From positions 3,286,001 through 3,350,000 of the forward strand of contig NZ_CP123923.1 in the NCBI RefSeq assembly GCF_030450125.1: 64,000 bases of DNA. Direction: 5' to 3'. Source of the DNA: Streptomyces sp. WP-1. Its GTDB lineage: Bacteria; Actinomycetota; Actinomycetes; Streptomycetales; Streptomycetaceae. Numbering within the stretch: position 1 is the stretch's first letter; each line of letters opens with the position of its first letter. The position numbers and the translations under genes are program-made. This document shows, in pieces, positions 37,082-46,352 of this stretch. The notes beneath the pieces are model-generated. The model was not told the origin of the DNA and ran no database searches. It saw only the letters and a list, made by a program, of their open reading frames with translations.

Positions 37082-37412
37082 AGATGTTCGTCGCGGTCAG
37101 CGCGCCGACCAGCCCGAACTGCGCCTTGTCGATCCGCTCCTCGTCCCGCTTGACGTAGACGAGGCCGAGGATCACGATCAGCAGCGCCAGCTTGATGCCG
37201 ATCTTGACGGTGTTGATCTGAGCGCCCTGCGCCTGATTGAGCCCGACCAGGGCCACACCGGTGACCAGCATGGTCAGCGCCCCGTGCAGCATCCCGGGCA
37301 CGAACCGCGCCGTGCCCTGGCCCATCGCCTTCATCTGCGTGAGGAAACCACCGAGCAACGCGGCGATGCCGATGATGTGCAGGCCGACGAAGAGATGGAT
37401 GAGTACGTCCAT
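37059..37412 (-). CDS. Small integral membrane protein
   Basis: 117 aa with four hydrophobic segments: MDVLIHLFVGLHIIGIAALLGGFL, MLHGALTMLVTGVALVGL, IGIKLALLIVILGLVYV and FGLVGALTATNIFIAVLW. His residues in the first and second helices (LFVGLHIIG, PGMLHGAL) resemble heme-binding or CopD-like small membrane proteins; this is only a suggestion. ATG at 37412. Its 3' end overlaps the transporter remnant on the other strand. Confidence 0.8.
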   Translation of the reverse strand: MDVLIHLFVGLHIIGIAALLGGFLTQMKAMGQGTARFVPGMLHGALTMLVTGVALVGLNQAQGAQINTVKIGIKLALLIVILGLVYVKRDEERIDKAQFGLVGALTATNIFIAVLWT

Positions 37413-37743
37413 GGAGCGGGAGCCTAACCAGCGCCCCGCGACCTCCCGTCACCGCCCCCGGTCATCGGCCGCATCCCGCACGAATGCGGCCCATAGCACC
37501 CCGCCGCTCTCTCCTTCGTCACTTCTCGCCCTTCGGTCACCTCGCTGCACAAAGGAGACATCTCGACCCTTCCGACTCGATCGCATACGGACACGTACCG
37601 CCCCATCGAAGCCTTTTCCGCACACTGCGTTACCAACTCGTCACCGTCCGGCTTAGCGTCCTCCTCCAGGCACCCGGCCCCGAGCGCCGGGCCCGCATCG
37701 GACGTATCGGTCGCATCGACCGGCATCAGTCGTACGAAAGGAC

Positions 37744-38826
37744 GTGACGGCACAGGTGGCAGCGCACCGCAGGCCACGGCAGCACCCGTTCGGGGGGCGT
37801 ACGGCCCGGACGGCGGCCATCCTCGCCTTGGCGGGGGCGGCCACCGCGACGGGCTTCGAGGGCACCGGACAAGCGGAGCCCCGGCTGACGCCCACGCAGG
37901 TGAAGACCGAGGTGGACACCTTGTACCGGGAGGCGGAGACCGCCACGCAGAAGTACGACGGCGCCAAGGAGCAGGCGGACGCGGGCGAACGCCGGCTGAA
38001 CGCGCTGCGCGACGAGGCCGCCCGCAAGACGCGGAAGCTCAACTCCGCCCGGGACGCGCTCGGTACCTTCGCCGCCGCGCAGTACCGCTCCGGTGACATC
38101 GCTCCCGCCTGGCAGCTCGCCCTGTCCAGCGACCCGAACCGCTACCTGGACGACGCCGCTCTCGCCGAACGCGCCGGCGACCGGCAGGCCGCCGACGTCT
38201 CCCAGGTGCGCCGACAGCTCCAGGAGATCGAGCGGCTGCGCGGCGCCGCCCGCGTCGAGCTGAAGACCCTGAAGTCCCACCAGGACGAACTACGGCGGCA
38301 GAAGGCGTCCGTCACGGGCAAGCTGACCGAGGCCCGACGGCTGCTGGCCGAGCTGACCCCGTCGCAACGCGACCAGGTGACCGGCGCCGACGACACCGGC
38401 GGCACCACCCCGGGACACGCCGCCCGGGCAGCCGGCGACGCCGGGCAGGCACAGGCCGGGGCCGTCGCCGCCCCCGACTCCCGCGCCGCGGCGGCCGTCG
38501 CCTACGCCTTCGCCAAACTCGGCAGCCCCTATGTGTGGGGCGCGACCGGCCCCCACTCCTTCGACTGCTCGGGCCTGGTCCAGGCCGCCTACCGCTCCGC
38601 CGGGGTGTCCCTCCCCCGCACCACCTACGCCCAGATCGACGCGGGCCGCCGTGTCTCCCGTTCCGAACTGCGCCCCGGCGACCTGGTGTTCTTCTACTCC
38701 GGCATCAGCCACGTCGGCCTCTACATCGGCAACGGCCGCATGATCCACGCCCCCAACCCCTCGGCCCCGGTCCGGGTGGCCCCGATCGACCAGATGCCGT
38801 TCGCGGGGGCGACGAGGGTGGTGTGA
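37744..38826 (+). CDS. Secreted NlpC/P60 cell-wall endopeptidase
   Basis: 360 aa. A signal-peptide-like start (RTAAILALAGAATATGFEG) is followed by a long coiled coil (about residues 45-215, RIP-type helical domain). The C-terminal NlpC/P60 domain has catalytic Cys in FDCSGLVQAAY, His in SGISHVGLYIG and the third residue His in MIHAPNPSAPV. GTG at 37744 after AAAGGAC. It is expected to hydrolyse the D-gamma-Glu-DAP bond in stem peptides. The 331-bp upstream gap (37413-37743) holds no gene that I can support, and I could not recognise the ydaO c-di-AMP riboswitch that precedes some actinobacterial NlpC/P60 genes. Confidence 0.9.
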   Translation: MTAQVAAHRRPRQHPFGGRTARTAAILALAGAATATGFEGTGQAEPRLTPTQVKTEVDTLYREAETATQKYDGAKEQADAGERRLNALRDEAARKTRKLNSARDALGTFAAAQYRSGDIAPAWQLALSSDPNRYLDDAALAERAGDRQAADVSQVRRQLQEIERLRGAARVELKTLKSHQDELRRQKASVTGKLTEARRLLAELTPSQRDQVTGADDTGGTTPGHAARAAGDAGQAQAGAVAAPDSRAAAAVAYAFAKLGSPYVWGATGPHSFDCSGLVQAAYRSAGVSLPRTTYAQIDAGRRVSRSELRPGDLVFFYSGISHVGLYIGNGRMIHAPNPSAPVRVAPIDQMPFAGATRVV

Positions 38827-38865
38827 GGGGCCTGCGACTGTAGGTGTGAGGCCCTGTAGATGGCC

Positions 38866-38889
38866 CCGGACCGCTGGCCGGGGGTCCGC
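38866..38889. terminator. Weak terminator-like hairpin
   Basis: CGGACC (38867-38872) and GGTCCG (38883-38888), with G/C-rich flanks, lie between the convergent stops at 38826 and 38900. Confidence 0.4.
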
Positions 38890-38899
38890 CCCGCCGGGG

Positions 38900-39646
38900 T
38901 CAGACCAGCCGCCGCGCCGTCGCCCACCGCGTCAGCTCATGCCGGTTGGACAGCTGGAGCTTGCGCAGGACCGCCGAGACGTGGGACTCGACCGTCTTCA
39001 CCGAGATGAAGAGCTGCTTGGCGATCTCCTTGTACGCGTAGCCCCGGGCGATCAGGCGCAGCACCTCCCGTTCGCGCTGGGTGAGGCGGTCCAGGTCCTC
39101 GTCCACGGGCGGGGCGTCGGTGGAGGCGAAGGCGTCCAGGACGAACCCGGCCAGGCGCGGCGAGAAGACCGCGTCCCCTTCCTGCACCCGGAAGATCGAG
39201 TCCACCAGGTCGGTGCCGGTGATGGTCTTGGTGACATAGCCGCGGGCGCCGCCGCGGATCACCCCGATCACGTCCTCCGCCGCGTCCGACACGGACAGCG
39301 CGAGGAAGCGCACCGGCTGCTCGGCGTCCGCCATCAGCGCCGCGCACCGGCGCAGCACCTCGACCCCGCCGCCGCCCGGCAGATGGACGTCGAGGAGGAC
39401 CACCTCGGGCCGGGTCGCGGTGATGACGGTGACCGCCTGGTCGACGTCCGCGGCCTCGCCCACCACCTCGACACCGGTCGTGGCGGTCCGGCCGATCTCC
39501 GCCTGTACGCCGGTACGGAACATCCGGTGGTCGTCCACCAGCACCACCCGGACGTGCCGCCCGCCCGCACCGCCTTCGGCGAGCCCGCCGATCGCGGGCA
39601 CCTCCGCCGCCTCCGCCGTGCCGTTCGCCTCGGTCGCGTCGCTCAT
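38900..39646 (-). CDS. NarL/LuxR-family response regulator
   Basis: 248 aa. The receiver domain (about residues 32-155) has the acidic pair in VVLVDDHRMF, the phospho-acceptor Asp in VVLLDVHLPGG and the conserved Thr/Ser and Lys positions (LALSVSD, GYVTKTI). The LuxR HTH is at about 180-245 (LTQREREVLRLIARGYAYKEIAKQ, VKTVESHVS). ATG at 39646 overlaps the stop of the histidine kinase gene (ATGA), so they are a coupled two-component pair. Targets are unknown; the divergent PspC gene is a natural candidate. Confidence 0.93.
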   Translation of the reverse strand: MSDATEANGTAEAAEVPAIGGLAEGGAGGRHVRVVLVDDHRMFRTGVQAEIGRTATTGVEVVGEAADVDQAVTVITATRPEVVLLDVHLPGGGGVEVLRRCAALMADAEQPVRFLALSVSDAAEDVIGVIRGGARGYVTKTITGTDLVDSIFRVQEGDAVFSPRLAGFVLDAFASTDAPPVDEDLDRLTQREREVLRLIARGYAYKEIAKQLFISVKTVESHVSAVLRKLQLSNRHELTRWATARRLV

Positions 39647-40947
39647 GCCGCCTTCTCCGCCCTCTCCATCTCCAGCTCGACCTCCGTGCCGCCCCCCGGC
39701 ACCGCCCGTAGCCGGGCCGTGCCGCCGTTGCGCTCCATGCGTCCGATGATCGATTCCCTGACGCCCATCCGGTCGGCGGGTATCGAGTCGAAGTCGAAGC
39801 CCGGGCCGCGGTCGCGCACGGACACGAACACCGTGCTGCCCTCGACCTCGGCGTAGACCTGCACGGCGCCGCCGTCGCCACCGTACTTGGCGGCGTTCAC
39901 CATCGCTTCGCGCGCGGCCTGCATCTGCGCGCCGATCCGCTCGTCCAACGGGCAGTCGCCGACGACGACCACCTCTATGGGCACACCGTGCTTGTCCTCG
40001 ATCTCGGCCGCATTGCGCCGCACCGCCTCGGCGACCGTGTCCGGCTCGTCGGCCTCGTCCTTGCCGGTGCCTTCCGGCTTGTAGAGCCAGGTGCGCAGAT
40101 CGCGCTCCTGGGCGCGGGCGAGGCGGCGGACCTCGCCCGCGTTGTCCGCGTTGCGCTGGATCAGGGTGAGGGTGTGCAGCACGGAGTCATGGACATGCGC
40201 GGCGACCTCGGCCCGCTCCTGGGCGCGGATGCGCATCAGCCGCTCCTCGGAGAGGTCCTGGGTCATCCGGACCAGATACGGACCGGCGAGCAGGGTGATC
40301 CCGACGAGGACGGCGAGCGCGGCCTGGAGGACGGCGCCGAGGTGGGCGGCCGAACCCTGGAGGACGAAGATCGCCGAGACGCCGGCCGTGACCAGCAGGA
40401 CACCGGCGGCCGCGCGCACCAGGGTCAGGGTGCGGCGGTGCCGGCCGACCTCGACCCAGCGGGCCCGGCGGGCGTTGTCCGCCTGGCGCCAGACGAGGGC
40501 GACACCTGCCGCGACGAGCACGGCGGGCACCAGATACGCCTTGGCCGCGCCGGTCGGATTGACGCTGCCCACGAAGACCGTGGACACGATGACCATGAGG
40601 AGCAGCGCGACCATCTGACCGCGGTCCGGCTTGCGGGCCACGAGTCTTCTGCGGCCGCCGGGCGTGGTCTCGGCGGTGACCGGGGACGTCTTCTGTCCCC
40701 CGACGCCACCGACGCCGAGCGGGACGAAGAACCAGAACGCCGCGTACAGCAGCGCGCCCAGGCCGTTGGCCATGAACAGGCCGGCGAACGCGAGCCGGAC
40801 CCAGACGACGGGCAGCCCGAGGTGCCCGGCGAGGCCCCGCGCCACTCCGCCGAGCCAGCGTCCGTCGCCGCTGCGGTAGAGCTTGCGCGGCGGCCGCGGG
40901 TCGTCGAGTGGCAGGCTTGCGGCTTCCGGCATGGCATCGATGGTCAC
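39643..40947 (-). CDS. PspC-domain sensor histidine kinase
   Basis: 434 aa. The N-terminal PspC domain (about residues 20-80; YRSGDGRWLGGVARGLAGHL, AFAGLFMANGLGALLYAAFW) is followed by membrane segments (VALLLMVIVSTVFVG, YLVPAVLVAAGVALVW, VRAAAGVLLVTAGVSAIFVL). The HisKA_3 box with phospho-His is AAHVHDSVLHTLTLI, and the ATPase domain has EAMVNAAKYGG and VRDRGPGFDFDSI. PspC kinases sense envelope stress or membrane state. ATG at 40947; upstream in one operon with the response regulator and divergent from another PspC protein. Confidence 0.92.
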   Translation of the reverse strand: MTIDAMPEAASLPLDDPRPPRKLYRSGDGRWLGGVARGLAGHLGLPVVWVRLAFAGLFMANGLGALLYAAFWFFVPLGVGGVGGQKTSPVTAETTPGGRRRLVARKPDRGQMVALLLMVIVSTVFVGSVNPTGAAKAYLVPAVLVAAGVALVWRQADNARRARWVEVGRHRRTLTLVRAAAGVLLVTAGVSAIFVLQGSAAHLGAVLQAALAVLVGITLLAGPYLVRMTQDLSEERLMRIRAQERAEVAAHVHDSVLHTLTLIQRNADNAGEVRRLARAQERDLRTWLYKPEGTGKDEADEPDTVAEAVRRNAAEIEDKHGVPIEVVVVGDCPLDERIGAQMQAAREAMVNAAKYGGDGGAVQVYAEVEGSTVFVSVRDRGPGFDFDSIPADRMGVRESIIGRMERNGGTARLRAVPGGGTEVELEMERAEKAA

Positions 40948-41154
40948 ACGGCCGGCCGGGGCGGGGCATCAGGGTCCGTCCCCGAGACGCCCCTGATCTT
41001 CCCCGGGGCCGGGTCGGGGGCCTCGCTCCCGCACCGGTTCCGGCCGGTCCACGCGGTTCGAACGCTTCCCCCGGCCCGCCTCAGGGCGGATCTCAGGGTT
41101 CGCCCAGGGTTGTCCCGACTGCCGCCGCGCCGCCCCGGCCGTCACCATGGACTC

Positions 41155-42780
41155 ATGACGGATCACGAGCACGCCGCGACGGGTCCGGGACTCGGCGGCC
41201 CGCGCCCGGCCCCGGGCACCGGGCCGACGGATGCCGCGCCCGCCGCGACGGAGGGAGCGGGCGCGGCCTTCGACGGCTCCGCCCCTCGCGCGAAAGGCAC
41301 AGAGAAGACGGGCGACGCGGAGAAGACGGACAGCACGGGCGGGGGCCCCCGCGCCCACACCGGCGCGCAAGAGCCGGGACAGGGACCCGGGCCGGAACAG
41401 CAGCAGGAACAGGAGCAGGAGCAGGAACAGGGCCGGGCGCAGAAAGAGGGGCAGCCGCAGGAGCCCCCGCGGCAGCCGGGCCCCGCCGAGGACGCACCCG
41501 ACCGGTTCCGGCGCGGGCGCCGGTACAAGATGATCGCGGGCGTGTGCGCGGGGCTCGGCCGGCAGGCCGACATGGACCCGGTGATATTCCGCATCACCCT
41601 GGCCGTCCTGTCCGCGACCGGTGGCTTTGGTCTCATCTTCTACGGCTTCGTATGGCTGCTGGTGCCGTACGAGGACGAGGAGGAGAACGAGCTGCGCAAG
41701 CTGCTGACCGGCCGGGTCGACGGCCAGGCGCTGGCCGCCGTGCTGTTCGCCCTGGTCGGCTGCGGCACCTTCCTGACCATGCTGAGAAACGGTGGGGCCC
41801 TGGCCTTCGCCGCGGTGCTCTCGCTGATGCTCGCCGGCGCCGGGTACTGGTCACGGCGCCGTGACGCCCCCGACCCCGACCCGCTGGCCGCACAGGCCGC
41901 CGCCGACGCACCGCCGGAGGCACAGGCGCCGCCGGTCGTCACCAGCTACCCCTCGTGGTGGCGGGACCCGATCGTCAAGGACGGCGGCCATGTCGGCGGC
42001 ACCGGCTATCTGTGGGGGCCCGGCGACGCGCGGATCCGGGACGGAGACCTGCTCTCGGTCGTCGACGTCCGCCTCGCCACCCCCTGGACCCATCCCGGCG
42101 CCGCCGCGAAGCAGCCGCCGGACCCCGCGCCCCCGAAGTCGCGCGGACCGCGCTGGATAGGCGGCCCGGTGTTCCTGCTGGCACTGCTGGCGGGCGGCCT
42201 GGGCTCCGGGCTGACGTGGCACACCCACACGCTGGGCGGCAGCCTTCAGACCGGGCTCGCCTGCGCGCTGGCCGTCTTCGGCCTGGGCATCGCGGTCAGC
42301 TCGTTCCTGGGCCGCACCGGTGCCGGGACGGTGTTCCTCGCGATCGTCACGGCGGCCCTGCTCGGCGGGGCGGCGGCGATGCCCCGGGACATCACCACGC
42401 ACTGGCGGGACACGGCCTGGATACCCGGCGCCTCGGCACAGGTCCGGCCGTCGTACGAGCTGGGCACGGGCCGGGGCACCCTCGACCTGACCCGGGTACA
42501 CCCGGCCGAGGGGCAGACCGTCAGCACGGACGCGCACGTCGGGGCGGGCCGGCTGAAGGTGATCGTGCCGGCCGACGCGACCGTGCGGATGAACATCGAT
42601 GTGGGCGTGGGCGACATCAAGTTGCCGGGCGAGAAGAACGGAGAGGACGTGGACGTGCTGCCGCAACGGCACAGGGACGTGACCCTGACACCGCTCAGGG
42701 GCGGCAAGGACAGCGGCACCCTGGACCTCACCCTCGGGGTCGGGGCCGGAGAGGTGGAGGTGGACCGTGCTGCGCCATGA
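41155..42780 (+). CDS. PspC-domain membrane protein with extracytoplasmic adhesin-like C-terminus
   Basis: 541 aa. Residues 1-115 are disordered and Gln/Glu/Pro/Gly-rich, including a QEQEQEQEQ run. A PspC domain follows (about 118-175; RRYKMIAGVCAGLGRQADMD, FRITLAVLSATGGFGLIFYG), then several membrane helices and a C-terminal beta-rich region (about 430-541; GRLKVIVPADATVRMNIDVG, GTLDLTLGVGAGEVEV) like DUF4097-type domains. ATG at 41155, with weak ribosome-binding sequence. It is divergent from the PspC histidine kinase and overlaps the next small gene by 14 nt. Probably part of an envelope-stress response. Confidence 0.87.
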   Translation: MTDHEHAATGPGLGGPRPAPGTGPTDAAPAATEGAGAAFDGSAPRAKGTEKTGDAEKTDSTGGGPRAHTGAQEPGQGPGPEQQQEQEQEQEQGRAQKEGQPQEPPRQPGPAEDAPDRFRRGRRYKMIAGVCAGLGRQADMDPVIFRITLAVLSATGGFGLIFYGFVWLLVPYEDEEENELRKLLTGRVDGQALAAVLFALVGCGTFLTMLRNGGALAFAAVLSLMLAGAGYWSRRRDAPDPDPLAAQAAADAPPEAQAPPVVTSYPSWWRDPIVKDGGHVGGTGYLWGPGDARIRDGDLLSVVDVRLATPWTHPGAAAKQPPDPAPPKSRGPRWIGGPVFLLALLAGGLGSGLTWHTHTLGGSLQTGLACALAVFGLGIAVSSFLGRTGAGTVFLAIVTAALLGGAAAMPRDITTHWRDTAWIPGASAQVRPSYELGTGRGTLDLTRVHPAEGQTVSTDAHVGAGRLKVIVPADATVRMNIDVGVGDIKLPGEKNGEDVDVLPQRHRDVTLTPLRGGKDSGTLDLTLGVGAGEVEVDRAAP

Positions 42781-42976
42781 GTTCCGGCCGGGGAAGCTGG
42801 TCGCCGGGTTGTTCCTCATCGCCGCCGGGGTGGTGTACGCCGGGGACGCGGGCGGCCTGTGGAAGGCCCCCTGGTTCGCGATCGTCCCGCTGGTGATCGG
42901 CGGCCTGTGCCTGGCCGGCGCCACGGCGACGCTCGACCGGGTGATACGGGGGCGGGGCGGGACCGAGCGGGGCTAG
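42767..42976 (+). CDS. Small two-helix membrane protein
   Basis: 69 aa. Two hydrophobic segments (LVAGLFLIAAGVVYAG and FAIVPLVIGGLCLAGATATL) are separated by a short loop. The GTG start at 42767 overlaps the end of the PspC gene by 14 nt, so it is translationally coupled and probably works in the same envelope-stress unit. Confidence 0.78.
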   Translation: MLRHEFRPGKLVAGLFLIAAGVVYAGDAGGLWKAPWFAIVPLVIGGLCLAGATATLDRVIRGRGGTERG

Positions 42977-43199
42977 GGCTCTCTTTCGGATCTTGCCGGG
43001 GACACCGACCGGCCAGGGGCACACGGCGGCGAGCCGCTACCGTGCCCGACGGTCCGGACGGCCCAACCGCTCCGGCACTCCGACGCTCCGACGGCACGAC
43101 ACCGCGGCGTGACGGCGTGACGGCGGCGACACGACAGCACCCAGCACCCAGCCTGCCGACCCGTTGGTACCCGTACCAGACGCCTCCCCCTCGACCGCC

Positions 43200-43727
43200 C
43201 TACAGATACCCGAGCGACCGCTGCCGCCCCCGGGCGCGCCATGCGGCGTCCAGGGAGAGGTAGGGCGCGCCGGCGAGGATCAGGGGCAGCCAGGCCATCA
43301 GGTAGGCGAGGTCGTTGCCGTAGTAGTAGGGGGTCGTGGCCCAGCTCATGGTCAGCCACAGGCTGAGGGAGATCAGCGCGCCGCCCAGTGCGGCGAGGCG
43401 GCCGAGCAGCCCGAGGAGGGTGGCGATGCCGACGGCCAGTTCGCCGAGGGCGATGGCGTAGCCGAAGCCGACCGGGCTCTTCAGGGCGAGGTCGATCAGG
43501 GCGGGGAGGGCGGCGGTGCCGCGGGCCGCGTGCATGGTGTCGCCGATCGAGCCGGCGCCGGCGGCCTTCATGAAGGTGCTGTCGGTGAGCTTGTCGAGGC
43601 CCGCGTAGAGGAAGGTGACGCCGAGGAAGACGCGCAGGGGCAGCAGGGCGTAGTGGGCGGCGGTGTCCCGCCAGCCGCTGTGGCTGTTCAGCCGGGTGGT
43701 GCGCGTGTCCATCCGAATACCGGTCAT
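43200..43727 (-). CDS. DoxX family membrane protein
   Basis: 175 aa with four hydrophobic segments, LPLRVFLGVTFLYAGLDKL being the DoxX signature helix, followed by GYAIALGELAVGIATLLGLLG. ATG at 43727 (MTGIRMDTRT) is preceded by GGCAGGCAGG; a second ATG at 43712 is possible. DoxX proteins are linked to thiol/redox homeostasis in mycobacteria; the role here is unknown. Confidence 0.85.
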   Translation of the reverse strand: MTGIRMDTRTTRLNSHSGWRDTAAHYALLPLRVFLGVTFLYAGLDKLTDSTFMKAAGAGSIGDTMHAARGTAALPALIDLALKSPVGFGYAIALGELAVGIATLLGLLGRLAALGGALISLSLWLTMSWATTPYYYGNDLAYLMAWLPLILAGAPYLSLDAAWRARGRQRSLGYL

Positions 43728-43876
43728 CCTGCCTGCCGCCTCTCGCCCGCTGTCCTGCCGTACCTGCCCGCTCTCCCGACCATATGTATGACAAGGAGGG
43801 GACGCTCAATCATCGCCCACGGGTTTTTCCGGATTTCAGGCGTTCGTATGAGAGGAGGATCGCGAGTGGCGGACGC

Positions 43877-45157
43877 TCACTCGGTGATCTGGACCGTGCA
43901 GCGGTTGGTCGGCACTCCGGCCGCGGTCACCACCTGGACCTCCACCGAGCCGGGCTCGACGTCGGCCGGGACGGGGACGGTCAGGACGGTGTCCGTGGGG
44001 TTGCGGAAGCCGCCGGTGACCGGGACCAGCGGGACGTGGACGTCGACGGCGCCGATGCGGACGACCATGCGGGAGAGCCGTTCGGCGGTCCGGGCGCCGG
44101 GCGGGACGAAGCCGGTGCCGCGGATCTCGATGTCGTCGCCGGTACGGATCGGGCCGTCCAGGTCGCCGGGTTCGCGGGCGCGGACCACGGAGAGGATGAC
44201 CGCGCGGCCGCCCTCCGCGTACTTGCCCGCCAGATAGGTGGCGGCCGAGATCAGGACGACGACCGCGAGTCCCCAGGGCAGGTCGGGCAGCTGGTCGGGG
44301 CGGCGGGCGAGCCGGACGGCGGCGAAGACCAGGGCGACGGCGCTGATGGCGACGTACTGGATGTCGGTGAAGGCGCCCCGGCCGGAGTCGTCGGTGAGCA
44401 GGTCGGCGGCGCGCGGGCGGTGGGCCGGGACCTTCTGGAGCCGTTGGGCGAGGATGCGCAGGCCCACCACCCGGCGGACCAGGACGGCGATGCCGCAGAC
44501 CACGGCGAGGACGGTCACCACGCCGGCGCCGCGGGCGAGGTCGAGGCCCGAGATGAGCGCGTCGCGTTCGGCGTGGCCGGAGGCGGCGGCGAGGCGGGCG
44601 GCGAGCAGCAGGACGGCGTAGCCGATGAACAGGACCCAGCAGACGGCGACGGAACGGGAGGTGGACATGCGATGGTCCTCGCCGATCACCGGGGCGAGAG
44701 CGCCACCGCGCGCCCGGTGGAACCAGCAGGCGGCGGACAGCGTGCCGGCCACGACGAGGGCGGCGAGCAGGGCCGCGGTGCGGGCGGTGGTCCAGCCGGC
44801 GCCGATCGCGGTCAGCGCCTCGCCGAGCAGCAGGGCGACGACCGCGCCCCACACCGTGCACAGGGTGCGCAGCCACAGGCGGGTGAGCCACATCTCGCCC
44901 TCGGCGCGCCCGCGTTCGGCGACGGCCTCGGCGCGCTGGGTCAGTTCCTCGGAGATCCACTGGCGGGAGGCCGAGGGAGAGTAGGCCACGGCGGCGGGCA
45001 GGCCCTGACCGGCGGCGAACTCGTCGCGGCGCCGCAGGAACGCGGCGACGGCCCGCCGGTGTCCCTCGCGTGCGCCGTGCGGACAGTCCCCGCAGCCGCA
45101 GCCGCCCTCGTGGACGCCCTCGGCGTCCGCGTCCTCTCTCGCCTCCTGCACCGCCAC
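43877..45157 (-). CDS. Membrane protein with C-terminal IPT/TIG-like domain
   Basis: 426 aa. A Cys-containing N-terminus (GGCGCGDCPHGAREGHRRAV) leads into a helical region. Six or so membrane segments follow (LCTVWGAVVALLLGEALTAIG, AALLAALVVAGTLSAACWF, VLFIGYAVLLLAARLA, GVVTVLAVVCGIAVLVRRVVG, LPWGLAVVVLISAATYLAG). The C-terminal beta-rich domain (about 335-426) resembles an IPT/TIG fold (GDDIEIRGTGFVPPGA). GTG at 45157 is chosen, with another GTG at 45151; the true start is uncertain because the frame is open well upstream. Function unknown. Confidence 0.72.
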   Translation of the reverse strand: MAVQEAREDADAEGVHEGGCGCGDCPHGAREGHRRAVAAFLRRRDEFAAGQGLPAAVAYSPSASRQWISEELTQRAEAVAERGRAEGEMWLTRLWLRTLCTVWGAVVALLLGEALTAIGAGWTTARTAALLAALVVAGTLSAACWFHRARGGALAPVIGEDHRMSTSRSVAVCWVLFIGYAVLLLAARLAAASGHAERDALISGLDLARGAGVVTVLAVVCGIAVLVRRVVGLRILAQRLQKVPAHRPRAADLLTDDSGRGAFTDIQYVAISAVALVFAAVRLARRPDQLPDLPWGLAVVVLISAATYLAGKYAEGGRAVILSVVRAREPGDLDGPIRTGDDIEIRGTGFVPPGARTAERLSRMVVRIGAVDVHVPLVPVTGGFRNPTDTVLTVPVPADVEPGSVEVQVVTAAGVPTNRCTVQITE

Positions 45158-45258
45158 GTCCGACGCCCGCCTTCCCCGCGACCTCGCGGCACGGCCGCCG
45201 GCCCCTCGGTGAGCCGTTCCGTCGCCGTGCAACTCCCGTACGTCAACAGCGAATTGTG

Positions 45259-45278
45259 CCCTACCGGGGCCGGTAGGG
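45259..45278. terminator. Terminator-like hairpin after the aldolase gene
   Basis: CCCTACCGG-GG-CCGGTAGGG is a perfect 9-bp stem about 107 bp past the aldolase stop and upstream of the IPT-like gene. It could equally be an operator. Confidence 0.4.
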
Positions 45279-45384
45279 GGCCGCCGACATGATCCTGGAG
45301 AGTGAACTGCCGGGCGACGTCTTGACGCGACCGCCCGCAGAAGTCCCCACTCGCCTCTGGCCCACCCCCCACCGCACCCGGGGC

Positions 45385-46179
45385 TCAGCCGAGCAGGTCG
45401 GGTTCGCTGCGGGTGATCTCCTGCCAGAGGGGCTGGTAGTTGATCCAGGCCACGAGGTCGCCGCCGAGTTGTTCGCGGGTGGCGACGGCGAGCTTGTGCT
45501 CGATGAGGACCGGGCGGCCGGCCGCGCGGGCCAGCAGCTGCACCTGGCAGGAGCGGTCCATGGACAGGAACCACCAGGCGGCGGCGTCCACGGAGCCGCC
45601 GACGGTGAGCAGTCCGTGGTTGCGCAGCACCAGCGCCTTGCGGGAGCCGAGCGCGGCGGCGATGCGGCGGCCCTCCCGGGCGTCGACGGTGACACCGGTG
45701 TAGGCGTCGTAGAGGGCGGCGTCCTCGTAGAAGGCGCAGCTCTCCTGGGTGAGGGGGTCGATGAGGTCGCCGAGGGCGGCGAGGGCACGGCCGTGCACGG
45801 AGTGGCAGTGGGCGACGGCGACGACGTCCGGGCGGGCGGCGTGCACCTGGGCGTGCACGGTGAAGGCGGCCTGGTTGACGTGGTAGCGGCCCTCGATGAC
45901 CTGTCCGTCCTGGTTGACGAGGACGAGGTCGCCGACGGTGACGTGCCGGAAGGGCATGCCGAAGGGGTTGACCCAGAAGCAGTCGCTGAACTCCGGGTCG
46001 CGGGCGGTGATGTGGCCGGAGACGCCGTCCTCGAAGCCGTTCCGCCCGAAGATCCGCAGGGCTCCGGCGAGCCGTTCCTTGCGGTGCCGGCGCTCGTCCT
46101 CGACCGAGTCGTGCATCGGCGGCATGGCGAACTGCAGCTGGTCGGTGGACAGCGGCAGCGGCGGGGTGGGCCCGGACAT
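45385..46179 (-). CDS. Class II aldolase/adducin family protein
   Basis: 264 aa. The Zn-binding His pair is VAHCHSVHGRALA and a third His is in RNHGLLTVGG. The catalytic acidic residue region is near SGHITARDPEFSDCFWVNPF. ATG at 46179 (MSGPTPPLPL) after GGAGGACCT; the frame is open 54 codons further without homology. Relatives include sugar-phosphate aldolases and decarboxylases; the substrate is not predictable. Divergent from the PPOX gene. Confidence 0.88.
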   Translation of the reverse strand: MSGPTPPLPLSTDQLQFAMPPMHDSVEDERRHRKERLAGALRIFGRNGFEDGVSGHITARDPEFSDCFWVNPFGMPFRHVTVGDLVLVNQDGQVIEGRYHVNQAAFTVHAQVHAARPDVVAVAHCHSVHGRALAALGDLIDPLTQESCAFYEDAALYDAYTGVTVDAREGRRIAAALGSRKALVLRNHGLLTVGGSVDAAAWWFLSMDRSCQVQLLARAAGRPVLIEHKLAVATREQLGGDLVAWINYQPLWQEITRSEPDLLG

Positions 46180-46352
46180 AGGTCCTCCAGCGCTGGTAGG
46201 CGGTACGGGCCGGAAGTTACCGCCGGTCGGCCCAAAAAGGCAGGGCTGTGCCGTAAAGATGGCGCGCAGATGGAGAGCGGGCGGGGACGGACGAGGGTTC
46301 GGACGGGAAAGGCGACAGGAGGTGTCGGGTTGGGCGAGCACACTCGGCCGGT

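Noticed and set aside
37500..37743. c-di-AMP (ydaO) riboswitch upstream of the NlpC/P60 gene
   Set aside because: Expected from other actinobacterial NlpC/P60 genes, but I could not find its conserved core sequences here.
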